The notes beneath the pieces are model-generated. The model did not search any database, had not been told where the DNA came from, and worked only from the letters and a program-made list of their open reading frames with translations. This document shows positions 27,330 through 35,942 of a DNA stretch of 64,000 nucleotides, piece after piece. The stretch spans positions 1,302,001-1,366,000 of the forward strand of contig NZ_CP129674.1 of assembly GCF_041080795.1 (NCBI RefSeq). Direction: 5' to 3'. The position numbers and the translations under genes were made by a program. This DNA is from Bifidobacterium sp. WK041_4_12 (GTDB taxonomy: Bacteria; Actinomycetota; Actinomycetes; Actinomycetales; Bifidobacteriaceae). How positions within the stretch are numbered: the first letter of the stretch is position 1; every line of letters starts with the position of its first letter.

Positions 27330-27622
27330 CAGGCGGCGCACTCCTTGCAAACCGGCTGACCATCTTTATCCATGTAGGCCAATTGGCTTCGGTGCTTAAC
27401 CAAGAAGCACACTGAACAGATGAATTCGTCACCTTGCATGGGGATCACCGTGACCGAAGAATCCTCGTTGCTCAAGTCCGCACCGGGCAGTTCATAGTCT
27501 TCAGCGATGGCATTCTCATCGTCATCGATATCGTTCGACGAATTCTGCGACCCTTTCCCAAGCGCTTGCAAGGACTCCTCGTCGTCATCCTTGTTGCGTG
27601 GGGAATCATAGTCCTGAGCCAT
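27329..27622 (-). CDS. DUF4193 family protein (zinc-ribbon-like)
   Basis: A 97-aa actinobacterial protein of unknown function. Polar acidic N-terminus MAQDYDSPRNKDDDEES, central YELPGADLSNE, and a C-terminal zinc-ribbon-like CSVC...CKEC pair with FLVKHRSQLAY between. ATG 27622 follows GAAAGG. Commonly found next to dut in actinobacteria, as here. A short hairpin GTGCT...AGCAC lies in its leader. Confidence 0.85.
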   Translation of the reverse strand: MAQDYDSPRNKDDDEESLQALGKGSQNSSNDIDDDENAIAEDYELPGADLSNEDSSVTVIPMQGDEFICSVCFLVKHRSQLAYMDKDGQPVCKECAA

Positions 27623-27778
27623 TGTTTTCCTTTCGTCATAACGTGGTGCTGTGCCGAGCACTGCGCCATAGGATACACGATATTTGGTCATTCACACGAA
27701 CTTCAGCATAAATACTCGTAAAACGCCGTAGCTAGTGCACAATAGAATGGAAGCGTTGGAAGGAAGTAAGGTACGAAT

Positions 27779-29200
27779 ATGCCCGAAGAACCGCTAAGAA
27801 TAGCGCAATTTGACCATGTCAGTGATGGTGGAGACCTTGTGTTCGTGTTCGACCATCGGCATTTCGCTGTGCGCGTGGATGACGCGCTCGAACGCGGAAT
27901 CCTAGAGGCCAAGCAGATTCGTGCCGAAGAGGAAGGCTTCCCTTCCCCTCAGTCAGCATCGGCCCTTCCCATTTCCAGAATCCAATCCTACATTCGTGCG
28001 GGCGCTGATCCAGAGGCGGTTGCGCGCCAGTTCAACATTGCGCAGGCATTGGTACGTCGCTTTTCCGCACCCGTGGAAACCGAAAAGAAATATGCAATCG
28101 ATCAATTTCTCACGGTCGCCGTTCCTCCGAACTCCAAGGCCAAAAGCTACGGCGATCTGATCGACATGACCCTGCGCAACGCTCGCATCGCCATGTCTTC
28201 CATAACATGGTCGGCAACACGCCGAGGACATGAACCGTGGAGGATTCGTGCACAGTTCCAATCCGCGGGACGCATCGTCACGGCCGACTGGAACTGGAAC
28301 ATCCGCGACAACACGGTCAGTCCCATCAACCGTCAGGCCAGGCGTCTTATCGGCGTGCCCGACAATGATGAAGCGAATGCAACATCATCGCTGGAACAGG
28401 TTCTTGACGGTCGCGGCCCGCTCCCCTTCGCGTGGATGGAAAACAACGACGAGGACGCATCGCAGAACCTTCCCCGTCAGAACGCAGACCGCTCAGTAAA
28501 CAGTCAGAGCGTTGCCACATCCAAGGATTCACGTGAGAGCAGTGCATCGCTTTCCGATTCCGATACCCGTACAGATGCAGCGCGTGACGCATCCTCAGAG
28601 CGTGCAGGGAACCGACCCAGCATTGACTTTCTCTCGCATCATCCGCAGATCGCCGATGTGAGCAGCAGACTGGCATACGTCGAAGGGAAAGAAGCGCAAG
28701 ACGGTGACGATGTATCAGCTGCATCGTCACCGCATCAGAACACACCGTCAGATGAGCATGAACCAGATGATCATGAACCAGATGAGCATGAACGCAGGCA
28801 CGGCAACAAATACAGTTCATGGATGTATAAAACCGCTCATGGCAGGGCACATGCAACTGCACCACATGTCACCAGGGATGAACCTTCAGTGCAGACTGCC
28901 GCTCAGCAGCACACAGACACGCACACAGATACGTCTGACAAGCATGTGAAGTCTGACAAGCTTACGAATTCTGAGAACCCGCTGCGTTCGAACGCCGTAG
29001 CGCAAGAGAGTCACGGAGCTGGAGAAAGCGCAAGACGTCAGCCGCCGCAATCGCCGGCACAGACTTCACAGCAAGCGGCTCGGAACACAGACAAGACAGC
29101 CGCCGCATCGAAGGACTCCACCAAGAATCAGGATTCATCAAAGAAGAGGTCCGGACGTTCCGCCGTTCCCAGCTGGGACGAAATCCTGTTCGGCGATTAG
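27779..29200 (+). CDS. sepH: Septation protein SepH (DUF3071)
   Basis: SepH proteins stimulate FtsZ assembly during actinobacterial cell division. 473 aa. The conserved N-terminal domain (1-200) includes FDHVSDGGDLVFVFDHRHFAVRVDD-type sequence and a helix-turn-helix segment SRIQSYIRAGADPEAVARQF, then VRRFSAPVETEKKYAIDQ. The remaining 270 residues are a disordered, His/Asp/Ser-rich linker containing a 15-bp tandem repeat, ending in a conserved RSAVPSWDEILFG tail. The ATG at 27779 follows GGAAGGAAG. Divergent from DUF4193. Confidence 0.9.
   Translation: MPEEPLRIAQFDHVSDGGDLVFVFDHRHFAVRVDDALERGILEAKQIRAEEEGFPSPQSASALPISRIQSYIRAGADPEAVARQFNIAQALVRRFSAPVETEKKYAIDQFLTVAVPPNSKAKSYGDLIDMTLRNARIAMSSITWSATRRGHEPWRIRAQFQSAGRIVTADWNWNIRDNTVSPINRQARRLIGVPDNDEANATSSLEQVLDGRGPLPFAWMENNDEDASQNLPRQNADRSVNSQSVATSKDSRESSASLSDSDTRTDAARDASSERAGNRPSIDFLSHHPQIADVSSRLAYVEGKEAQDGDDVSAASSPHQNTPSDEHEPDDHEPDEHERRHGNKYSSWMYKTAHGRAHATAPHVTRDEPSVQTAAQQHTDTHTDTSDKHVKSDKLTNSENPLRSNAVAQESHGAGESARRQPPQSPAQTSQQAARNTDKTAAASKDSTKNQDSSKKRSGRSAVPSWDEILFGD
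28751..28795. repeat. 15-bp in-frame repeat in sepH linker
   Basis: Three units of GATGAGCATGAACCA type (28751-28765, 28766-28780, 28781-28795), encoding DEHEP/DDHEP/DEHER in the disordered linker. One base separates units 1 and 2; unit 3 differs at its end. Confidence 0.8.
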
Positions 29201-29263
29201 CAGTAGCAATTTCTACGCGCAAGGGCTGTAAGAGCTATAGGGGAATTCAGACCTTCATGCAAA

Positions 29264-29305
29264 ATCCTTCAGACCAGATCCTTCAGACTAGATCCATAAG
29301 ACATG
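29264..29305. repeat. 14-bp tandem repeats across a stop codon
   Basis: ATCCTTCAGACCAG (29264-29277), ATCCTTCAGACTAG (29278-29291) and a degenerate ATCCATAAGACATG (29292-29305). The first two units differ at one base. The array covers the stop codon of the phosphatase gene (29283-29285). Confidence 0.75.
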
Positions 29306-30539
29306 GGATATCAGATTCCATCATGGATTTCGAACCATGAACGCCCGGCAGACGCGTCGCCCCATCTCTCTGAACCCGCGAATCGACCAGCGTTGCGCGA
29401 TCATGCATGATGGCAAGAACATCCCCGATCATCGGCTCTACATCGGGTTTGACAGGGCCGAACATACCAGCATCGATGCCCTCCTGCTTGGTGAGCACCT
29501 CGGCAGATCCACCGAGTCCACTGAGTTCACTGCGCCAGCGTTCCGCTATGCTTTCCGGCTCAACATGTTCATCCGCATAGGCCATGACGAATCGCGGCTC
29601 ACCGCCATAGAATTTCACGCCCTCAAGCAATTCCGGATTCTGCGCCATGTCAATGCGCTGGTCTGGATCAGTTTCTATCATGCCATGATCGGCAACGATG
29701 ACGATAAGCGTGCCTTTCGGAGCGTTCCGGTGCAGCAAGGCCAGCTGTGCGTCAACGGTTTCGAATTCTGCGATCCACGATTCCGATTCCCAGCCGAACT
29801 CGTGCCCAGCCTTGTCAACGTCACGAATGTAAAGATAGGTAAGACCTGGCTTCCGGGCAGCCTTGCACGCTTCAAGCACCCGCTCTTCCGCATCCTCTCG
29901 ACCGATGTAGCTGCTGCCTCGCAAGGCTGCCTGAGTGAGGGCTGAATCGGCGAATTCGGGCAAGCCCGATGATGTGACCCGTACGCCTTCTTCGCTCAGT
30001 CGTTCAAACACGGTGGGTTCTCGTTGCAGCTCAAGAGGCGGTATGGCGTTGCGGAACTGAATCATCTGGCTGATGCGGTGTTTGCACGGGTTGAGCTGAG
30101 TGTAACCCGTCATGGCGGTCATGCCCGGGCATGTACCAGTACCGAATGATGCCAGAGCGACCACGGTCGTACTGGACAGGCATGTCGAAATCGGGCGCGC
30201 ATTCGCGCTCTCATGCATCAGACTGCGCAAATACGGCGCATGACCGGATCGTGTCGCGATATTCCAGAAGCCCATGCCGTCGACGAGTACGACTATCGCG
30301 GATGTGCAACTGGGGAAACCCAGTGCCTCCTGAAGCTTCTTCGGATCATGGTGGATGGATGTCTGCACAGGATGTCCGAGAGCGCTGCTGATCGCCGGCA
30401 ACACTGATGAAATTCTGAAAGCCCCTCCCCTATGAAACCCGTCATTGCTTGAGACGGGAATGTCATCGCCATACGGGGCAATGTCAACGTGCTGCAGGAG
30501 GGTCTTGGGGTCTGGAATTTCAATACTCATGCTTTTCAT
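29283..30539 (-). CDS. Alkaline phosphatase superfamily phosphodiesterase/nucleotide pyrophosphatase
   Basis: Metal-dependent phosphatase or phosphodiesterase; substrate unknown. About 418 aa. Metal-ligand motifs: VLVDGMGFWN (first Asp), LSSTTVVALASFGTG (nucleophile Thr region), VDKAGHEFGW (Asp and His), IVADHGM (Asp-His), and a C-terminal GVHGSKSMMESDIP (His). This order matches the type I phosphodiesterase/nucleotide pyrophosphatase group. No signal peptide is seen. ATG 30539 or 30530 are equally plausible starts; no strong ribosome site. Divergent from parC. Confidence 0.85.
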   Translation of the reverse strand: MKSMSIEIPDPKTLLQHVDIAPYGDDIPVSSNDGFHRGGAFRISSVLPAISSALGHPVQTSIHHDPKKLQEALGFPSCTSAIVVLVDGMGFWNIATRSGHAPYLRSLMHESANARPISTCLSSTTVVALASFGTGTCPGMTAMTGYTQLNPCKHRISQMIQFRNAIPPLELQREPTVFERLSEEGVRVTSSGLPEFADSALTQAALRGSSYIGREDAEERVLEACKAARKPGLTYLYIRDVDKAGHEFGWESESWIAEFETVDAQLALLHRNAPKGTLIVIVADHGMIETDPDQRIDMAQNPELLEGVKFYGGEPRFVMAYADEHVEPESIAERWRSELSGLGGSAEVLTKQEGIDAGMFGPVKPDVEPMIGDVLAIMHDRATLVDSRVQRDGATRLPGVHGSKSMMESDIPCLMDLV

Positions 30540-30780
30540 TGAACTACTCACATGCGATATCCGCGTTACCGGGCATTTCCACAGGGAAGCACGCTCCACA
30601 GTCATGCATGATGGAACGGCAAGCAAGCATCGAGCCTGGAAATCCCTTTTTCCACATGTCGGCTAGACTTGATGAGTTTGCAGAAGGCGTAAGCCTTCGA
30701 ATCCCAGACAAGACACGCAGGCATGAGCATCCTGTTGGATAATGGTTGCCGGTGTAGTCGTACAGCGAGGAGTTTCAACC

Positions 30781-33426
30781 ATGGCATCGCGCAGAAAGCC
30801 GCCGTTTGATCCGAGAAGCATCAAGGAGCACATTGTCGAAACGCCTCTGGGCGATGAGATGAGCAAGTCGTTCCTCGAATATGCCTATTCGGTCATCTAT
30901 GCGAGAGCTTTGCCTGATGCCCGCGATGGTCTGAAACCGGTGCAGCGCAGAATTGTCTATCAGATGGGACAGATGAATCTGACACCTGACAAGGCGTATA
31001 TGAAGTCAGCGCGTGTGGTGGGAGAAGTCATGGGCAAGCTGCATCCCCACGGCGATTCTGCAATCTATGAGGCTATGGTGCGTCTAGCGCAGCCATTTGC
31101 GATGAGACTCCCCCTGGTCGATGGTCATGGCAATTTCGGTTCACTTGACGATGGTCCCGCCGCCTCGCGATACACGGAAGCTCGTCTGGGATCTGCCGCC
31201 TTGGGAATGAATGAAAACATCGATGAAGAGACCGTCGATTTTTCACCCAACTATGACAATAAGCTGCAGGAGCCAATCGTCCTTCCCGCAGCGTTCCCGA
31301 ATCTGCTGGTCAATGGCGCATCGGGCATCGCGGTGGGTATGGCGACGAATATGGCGACGCACAATCTGGGAGAGGTCGTTGCGGCCGCACAATATCTGAT
31401 GGGCAATCCTGATGCCAGTCTGACCGATCTTATGCGCTTCGTGCCTGGACCTGACTGGCCGACTGGTGGCATCATCGTCGGCCGAGACGGCATCCGCGAA
31501 GCCTATGAGCATGGCAAAGGTGCCGTGATCACACGTTCTGCAACACATATTGAGAATGTGACCGCGCGCAAAAAAGCCATCGTGGTCACCGAGCTGCCGT
31601 TCATGGTAGGTCCGGAACGAGTGCTCGAACGCATATCCGAAGGCGTCAAGAACCGCAAGCTCGAAGGTATCTCAGGTGCCATCGATCTGACAGACCGTCA
31701 TAATGGCACACGACTCGTCATCGAGATCAAGACAGGTTTCGACCCTGATGCCGTGCTTGCACAGCTGTTCAAGCATACGCCGTTGCAGGAATCCTTCACC
31801 ATCAACAATGTGGCTCTGGTCAACGGCAGGCCGCATACCATGGGACTGAAGGAGCTGCTGAGCGTCTGGATCGATCACCGTCGACTCGTGGTCAAGCGCC
31901 GCAGTGAATACCGCAAGCGCAAGGCATTGGAACGCCTGCACCTGGTTGAGGGAATGCTGCTTGCCCTCATTGACATTGATGAAGTCATCCAAGTGATTCG
32001 CAGCTCCGACGATGCCGATGCCGCAAAAACCCGTTTGATGGCTGTTTTCGATCTTGATGACATCCAAGCACAGTACATTCTTGACCTTCGTCTTCGTAGG
32101 CTCACCCGCATCAGCAGGATCGAATTGGAGGCGGAACAGGACGAATTGCATAAGCGCATCGAAGAGCTCAATACCATCCTCTCTTCCAAGACTGAACTGG
32201 ACCGTGTCGTCAACGATGAAATGGGCGTTGCGGCTCAGACATGGGGAAATCCACGCCGTACCGTGCTGCTTGATGCCGATCCTTCCGGGTCACTCTTGCC
32301 CGTAGCCATATCCGATGAATCTGGCGCACCCTCGCAATCCGCTTCAGCGCTTGCAGCGGCTCATTCGGCAAGCAAGCTGTCAGGCCACTCAGGGAGTGGA
32401 CGATCCAACGCTGCAGCGTCAGCAGCAGGCAAGGGTTCTGGACTTCGCATTGAGGATGAACCATGCACCGTGATGCTCAGCGCATCCGGCCTGATAGCTC
32501 GAAGCTCCTCGACTGCTCTGGATGGATGGAAATCTCGTTCCGCATCCGATGGCCGTGCCGAGAACGACCAGATCGTGTCCATCTTCTCTACGACAACACG
32601 ATCCAAATACGCGCTGGTGACCTCAGCAGGGCGATACGTGCTTGCAAACGTCAGCGATCTACCAGCATTGCCCTCCACCGCTGCCTTGAGCGTGAGCGGA
32701 GGGGTGCATGCGGATGAACTGCTTGGCATGACGCAATCGACCGAACAGTCACCGCATGAGCACGTTGTGGCGGCCGTGGTTGCCGATAGCACCACGCCTC
32801 TAGCGATCGGCACTCGCCATGGCATCGTCAAACGGTGGAATGGTGAAGCGCCGAGCACGATGGATTCTTGGAATGTCATCGATCTAAAGCAGGATGATCA
32901 GGTGGTATTCGCAGCTCCTGCCGATGACGAGGCCTTGGTCGTTTTCGTGTCTTCCGATTCGAGCCTGCTTGCCTTCCATGCCAAGGACGTTCGCCCGCAG
33001 GGTCGAAATGCGGCGGGAATGGCGGGCATTCGTCTGAGTGAGGGTCAGCATGTGTGCGCTTTCAATGCCATTGCTGCCGGCCAGATCTCGTGGACCTATC
33101 TGGAGAATGACGACAGCGGCATGACATCTCAGGCCGGAGCGGTCGTGTTCACGGTTGCAGGCGATTCCCAGGCACTGGCAGGCACGGAGAACGGCTGTGG
33201 CAAAATAACCCCGCTTGAGATGTACCCCACCAAGGGACGCGGAAGCCGTGGCGTGCGCTCTCAGCGCTTCTTGAAAGGTCAGGACACCCTTATCTTGGCT
33301 TGCATCGGTACGTGGCCGCTGCGGGCTTCCACAGCTTCGGGTACCCCTGTTGACCTGCCGGAAGTCGACATGCGCAGGGATGTATCCGGGCAGGATCTGA
33401 GCGCTCCCATCGCCTACGTTGCCTGA
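30781..33426 (+). CDS. parC: DNA topoisomerase IV-like subunit A
   Basis: Breakage-reunion subunit of the second type II topoisomerase, acting in decatenation. 881 aa. Winged-helix start RDGLKPVQRRIVY, catalytic Tyr131 in AASRYTEARL, and a long coiled-coil tail. The C-terminal beta-pinwheel has no recognisable QRRGGKG GyrA box (closest is QGRNAAGMAGI), favouring ParC over GyrA. An Ala/Ser/Gly-rich insertion (about 515-550) separates the core and C-terminal domains. ATG 30781 follows GAGGAG. It is convergent with parE across a shared terminator, so the two subunits are separately transcribed. Confidence 0.9.
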   Translation: MASRRKPPFDPRSIKEHIVETPLGDEMSKSFLEYAYSVIYARALPDARDGLKPVQRRIVYQMGQMNLTPDKAYMKSARVVGEVMGKLHPHGDSAIYEAMVRLAQPFAMRLPLVDGHGNFGSLDDGPAASRYTEARLGSAALGMNENIDEETVDFSPNYDNKLQEPIVLPAAFPNLLVNGASGIAVGMATNMATHNLGEVVAAAQYLMGNPDASLTDLMRFVPGPDWPTGGIIVGRDGIREAYEHGKGAVITRSATHIENVTARKKAIVVTELPFMVGPERVLERISEGVKNRKLEGISGAIDLTDRHNGTRLVIEIKTGFDPDAVLAQLFKHTPLQESFTINNVALVNGRPHTMGLKELLSVWIDHRRLVVKRRSEYRKRKALERLHLVEGMLLALIDIDEVIQVIRSSDDADAAKTRLMAVFDLDDIQAQYILDLRLRRLTRISRIELEAEQDELHKRIEELNTILSSKTELDRVVNDEMGVAAQTWGNPRRTVLLDADPSGSLLPVAISDESGAPSQSASALAAAHSASKLSGHSGSGRSNAAASAAGKGSGLRIEDEPCTVMLSASGLIARSSSTALDGWKSRSASDGRAENDQIVSIFSTTTRSKYALVTSAGRYVLANVSDLPALPSTAALSVSGGVHADELLGMTQSTEQSPHEHVVAAVVADSTTPLAIGTRHGIVKRWNGEAPSTMDSWNVIDLKQDDQVVFAAPADDEALVVFVSSDSSLLAFHAKDVRPQGRNAAGMAGIRLSEGQHVCAFNAIAAGQISWTYLENDDSGMTSQAGAVVFTVAGDSQALAGTENGCGKITPLEMYPTKGRGSRGVRSQRFLKGQDTLILACIGTWPLRASTASGTPVDLPEVDMRRDVSGQDLSAPIAYVA

Positions 33427-33492
33427 GCAACGTGTGTATGTACGAACGGTGTACCTGTATCACTGCGTGCACGTGAATGCCTAGGCATCGAT

Positions 33493-33534
33493 GTGTCGTT
33501 CAGTGCGTGGCTTAAGTCTCGCACTGAACGACAC
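33493..33534. terminator. Bidirectional terminator between parC and parE
   Basis: Perfect 15-bp arms: GTGTCGTTCAGTGCG (33493-33507) and its complement (33520-33534) around a 12-base loop, in the convergent gap. A separate 10-bp palindrome TGCCTAGGCA lies at 33479. Confidence 0.85.
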
Positions 33535-33542
33535 TCAAGCAA

Positions 33543-35819
33543 TCAGGTGTCGATTTTGGTGCGGTCGAAGTCGTCCGCATTGTCGACGATGAACTGCTTG
33601 CGCGGCGGAACCTCGTCTCCCATAAGGAGTGAGAACACGCCGGAAGCATTCTCCGCATCCTCCATGCGAATCCGACGCAGCATCCTCGTTCTCGGATCCA
33701 TGGTCGTGTCCGCCAACTGGTCTGCGTCCATCTCTCCCAGGCCCTTATAGCGCTGAACGTCCTCACGGAAATCGATGCGCTGCTTTCGTAACTCGGACAT
33801 GCGCTGCGCCAGCTCATCATCCGAATAGGTGTAGATGTACTCACCCTTGTGCTTTCCAGCCAACGCAATGCGATGCAAGGGAGGCACGGCAGCGTAGACG
33901 CGTCCCGCCTCAATCAGCGGCCGCATGTAGCGGTAGAACAGCGTCAGCAGGAGAATGCGAATATGAGCCCCATCAACATCGGCATCCGTCATCATGATGA
34001 TCTTGTGGTAGCGAGCTTGCTCGATGTCGAAGCTCGCTCCAGAACCCGCACCTACGACCTGAATGATTGCAGCACATTCCTTGTTCGACAGCATCTGATT
34101 GAGCGATGCCTTCTGCACGTTCAGAATCTTGCCTCGGATGGGCAGCAATGCCTGGAACATCGAGTTCCTTGCAGCCTTTGCGGTGCCGAGCGCTGAATCA
34201 CCCTCAACGATGAACAGCTCCGCTATGTCATCGTTGCCAGGCTGCGAATCAGAAAGCTTGGCAGGCATGGACGCCGATTCCAATGCGTTCTTGCGTCGAG
34301 TCACTTCCTTGGTCTTGCGCGCCTGGACACGGGCATGCATTTCGCCGACGATCTTGTCGAGCACACGCGCCGCCTGATCCTTGAACCCACGTCGAGACCC
34401 ATTGATCATTTCGCCGAACTGCTTATCGGTCAGCCGCGTCACGATGGGCTTGACCTGAGCGGTTCCCAGCACATCCTTCGTCTGCCCTTGGAATTGTGGC
34501 TCAGCGATGCGCACGGTCACGACGACGACCAGACCTGCAAGAATGTCTTCACGTTCAATCTTGGTATGCGAATCTCTGAGATTGACCTTGAGCTTTCGCG
34601 CATTCGCTTCAACGCATTTACGCACCTGACGCGTCAAGGCGTTGAGATATCCATCGACATGCATGCCGCCACCTGGCGTCTCCACGACATTGACGAAGCT
34701 GCGCATCGTGGTCTCATAGCCATTGACCCAACGCATCGCAATGTCCACGTTACAGACGCGCTTGACCTTCTCGGCCTTCAGCTCGCCGTTGGCTTCGACC
34801 TTCTGCGTCTCCTCCTCGTAGTTCGCCTCACCGCTGACATGCCAGACATCGCTGATGGGCTCTCCGACGGTGAGAAAGTCGACAAAATCCCTGACACCGC
34901 CCTCATGCATGAACTCTACGACACGACGGTGCGCAGGAGCGGCAACGGAGCTTCCAGCCAAAGGGATTTCAGCACTGGGACCGCCGTTGTCATCGGAATT
35001 CGCATCAGTGTTCTCAACTGTTTTTTCAGCAGTGAGTTCACCAGTGTTGTCTGCAGTGTTGTCCGCAAGCTTTTCGGCAGTGTTTTCAACGCTATTGTCA
35101 GTAGTGTTTTCAGCAATGTTTTCATCAATGACTGAAAGTTTCAGGCCGGGTACGAGAAAGCTGGTCTGACGAACTCGGTCAATCAGCTGGTCATAGCTGA
35201 AATGCGCGGTCTCGTTGAATATTTCAGGATCTGCCCAGTATCGGATGCGCGTGCCGGTAGTCTTCTTGGATACTTTGCCCACTTCTCGCAACTCGGTGGG
35301 CTTATTCTTGCGCGTCCGCACAAAATGTGAAGTGGGCGACGGGTTGCTAGGGTCTGCATCTTCAAAGATTCCGGGATGACCCTGATGAAATTCCATCCTG
35401 TAGGTCTTGCCATTGCGATCCACTTCAACATCGAGACGCGTGCTCAACGCGTTCACCACTGACGAACCCACGCCGTGCAGACCGCCGACAGCGTTATAGG
35501 AATCGTTGCCAAACTTCGCACCCGCGTGAAGCTTCGTCAACACGACTTCGACACCCGTCAATCCCGTTCTGGGCTCGATGTCTACCGGAATGCCACGGCC
35601 GTTGTCCGCCACGGAAATCGAACCATCTGTATGCAGCGTCACCACAATATTCGTGCACACGCCTGCCAGCGCCTCATCGACGGAATTATCGATGATTTCC
35701 CACAGACAATGCATCAGTCCTTGACTATCGGTCGTGCCGATATACATGCCCGGACGCTTGCGTACTGCATCCAGACCTTCGAGAACCGTAAGGCTCCTTG
35801 CGCCATACGAATCCGCCAT
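33543..35819 (-). CDS. parE: DNA topoisomerase IV-like subunit B
   Basis: ATPase subunit of the second type II topoisomerase. 758 aa. GHKL ATPase motifs: EIIDNSVDEAL, DNGRGIPVD, GGLHGVGSSVVNAL. The transducer Lys loop and the TOPRIM domain (FIVEGDSALGTAKAARN and MMTDADVDGAHI) follow. Residues about 233-271 are an insertion of N/T/E/D repeats coded by a 12-bp tandem array, placed between ATPase and transducer parts; its effect is unknown. Start ATG 35819 (MADSYGARSL) has GGGGAGAAG upstream. Confidence 0.9.
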   Translation of the reverse strand: MADSYGARSLTVLEGLDAVRKRPGMYIGTTDSQGLMHCLWEIIDNSVDEALAGVCTNIVVTLHTDGSISVADNGRGIPVDIEPRTGLTGVEVVLTKLHAGAKFGNDSYNAVGGLHGVGSSVVNALSTRLDVEVDRNGKTYRMEFHQGHPGIFEDADPSNPSPTSHFVRTRKNKPTELREVGKVSKKTTGTRIRYWADPEIFNETAHFSYDQLIDRVRQTSFLVPGLKLSVIDENIAENTTDNSVENTAEKLADNTADNTGELTAEKTVENTDANSDDNGGPSAEIPLAGSSVAAPAHRRVVEFMHEGGVRDFVDFLTVGEPISDVWHVSGEANYEEETQKVEANGELKAEKVKRVCNVDIAMRWVNGYETTMRSFVNVVETPGGGMHVDGYLNALTRQVRKCVEANARKLKVNLRDSHTKIEREDILAGLVVVVTVRIAEPQFQGQTKDVLGTAQVKPIVTRLTDKQFGEMINGSRRGFKDQAARVLDKIVGEMHARVQARKTKEVTRRKNALESASMPAKLSDSQPGNDDIAELFIVEGDSALGTAKAARNSMFQALLPIRGKILNVQKASLNQMLSNKECAAIIQVVGAGSGASFDIEQARYHKIIMMTDADVDGAHIRILLLTLFYRYMRPLIEAGRVYAAVPPLHRIALAGKHKGEYIYTYSDDELAQRMSELRKQRIDFREDVQRYKGLGEMDADQLADTTMDPRTRMLRRIRMEDAENASGVFSLLMGDEVPPRKQFIVDNADDFDRTKIDT
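35005..35124. repeat. 12-bp in-frame minisatellite in parE
   Basis: Ten contiguous 12-bp units of the GCAGTGTTTTCA type between 35005 and 35124 (plus a decayed eleventh to 35136). On the coding strand each unit gives four residues such as ENTA or DNTT. Units vary from two to six bases from the consensus, indicating an old array. Confidence 0.85.
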
Positions 35820-35942
35820 ACCACTTCTCCCCTGTTCCGTCAGTCCACCATCTCACGAGTCCGTTCACGCCGACAACGCTCAATCACACAGCGATGCGGC
35901 GTGACGCTCGACTCAGTACTTGGTCACCATTGGTCATCACGA

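Noticed and set aside
28347..28865. Minus-strand frame of 172 codons opposite sepH
   Set aside because: Antisense to the sepH linker; translation is Arg/His/Cys-rich with no family resemblance.
30700..30725. TTCGAATCCC resembling a tRNA T-loop
   Set aside because: No acceptor, D or anticodon stems can be formed around it.
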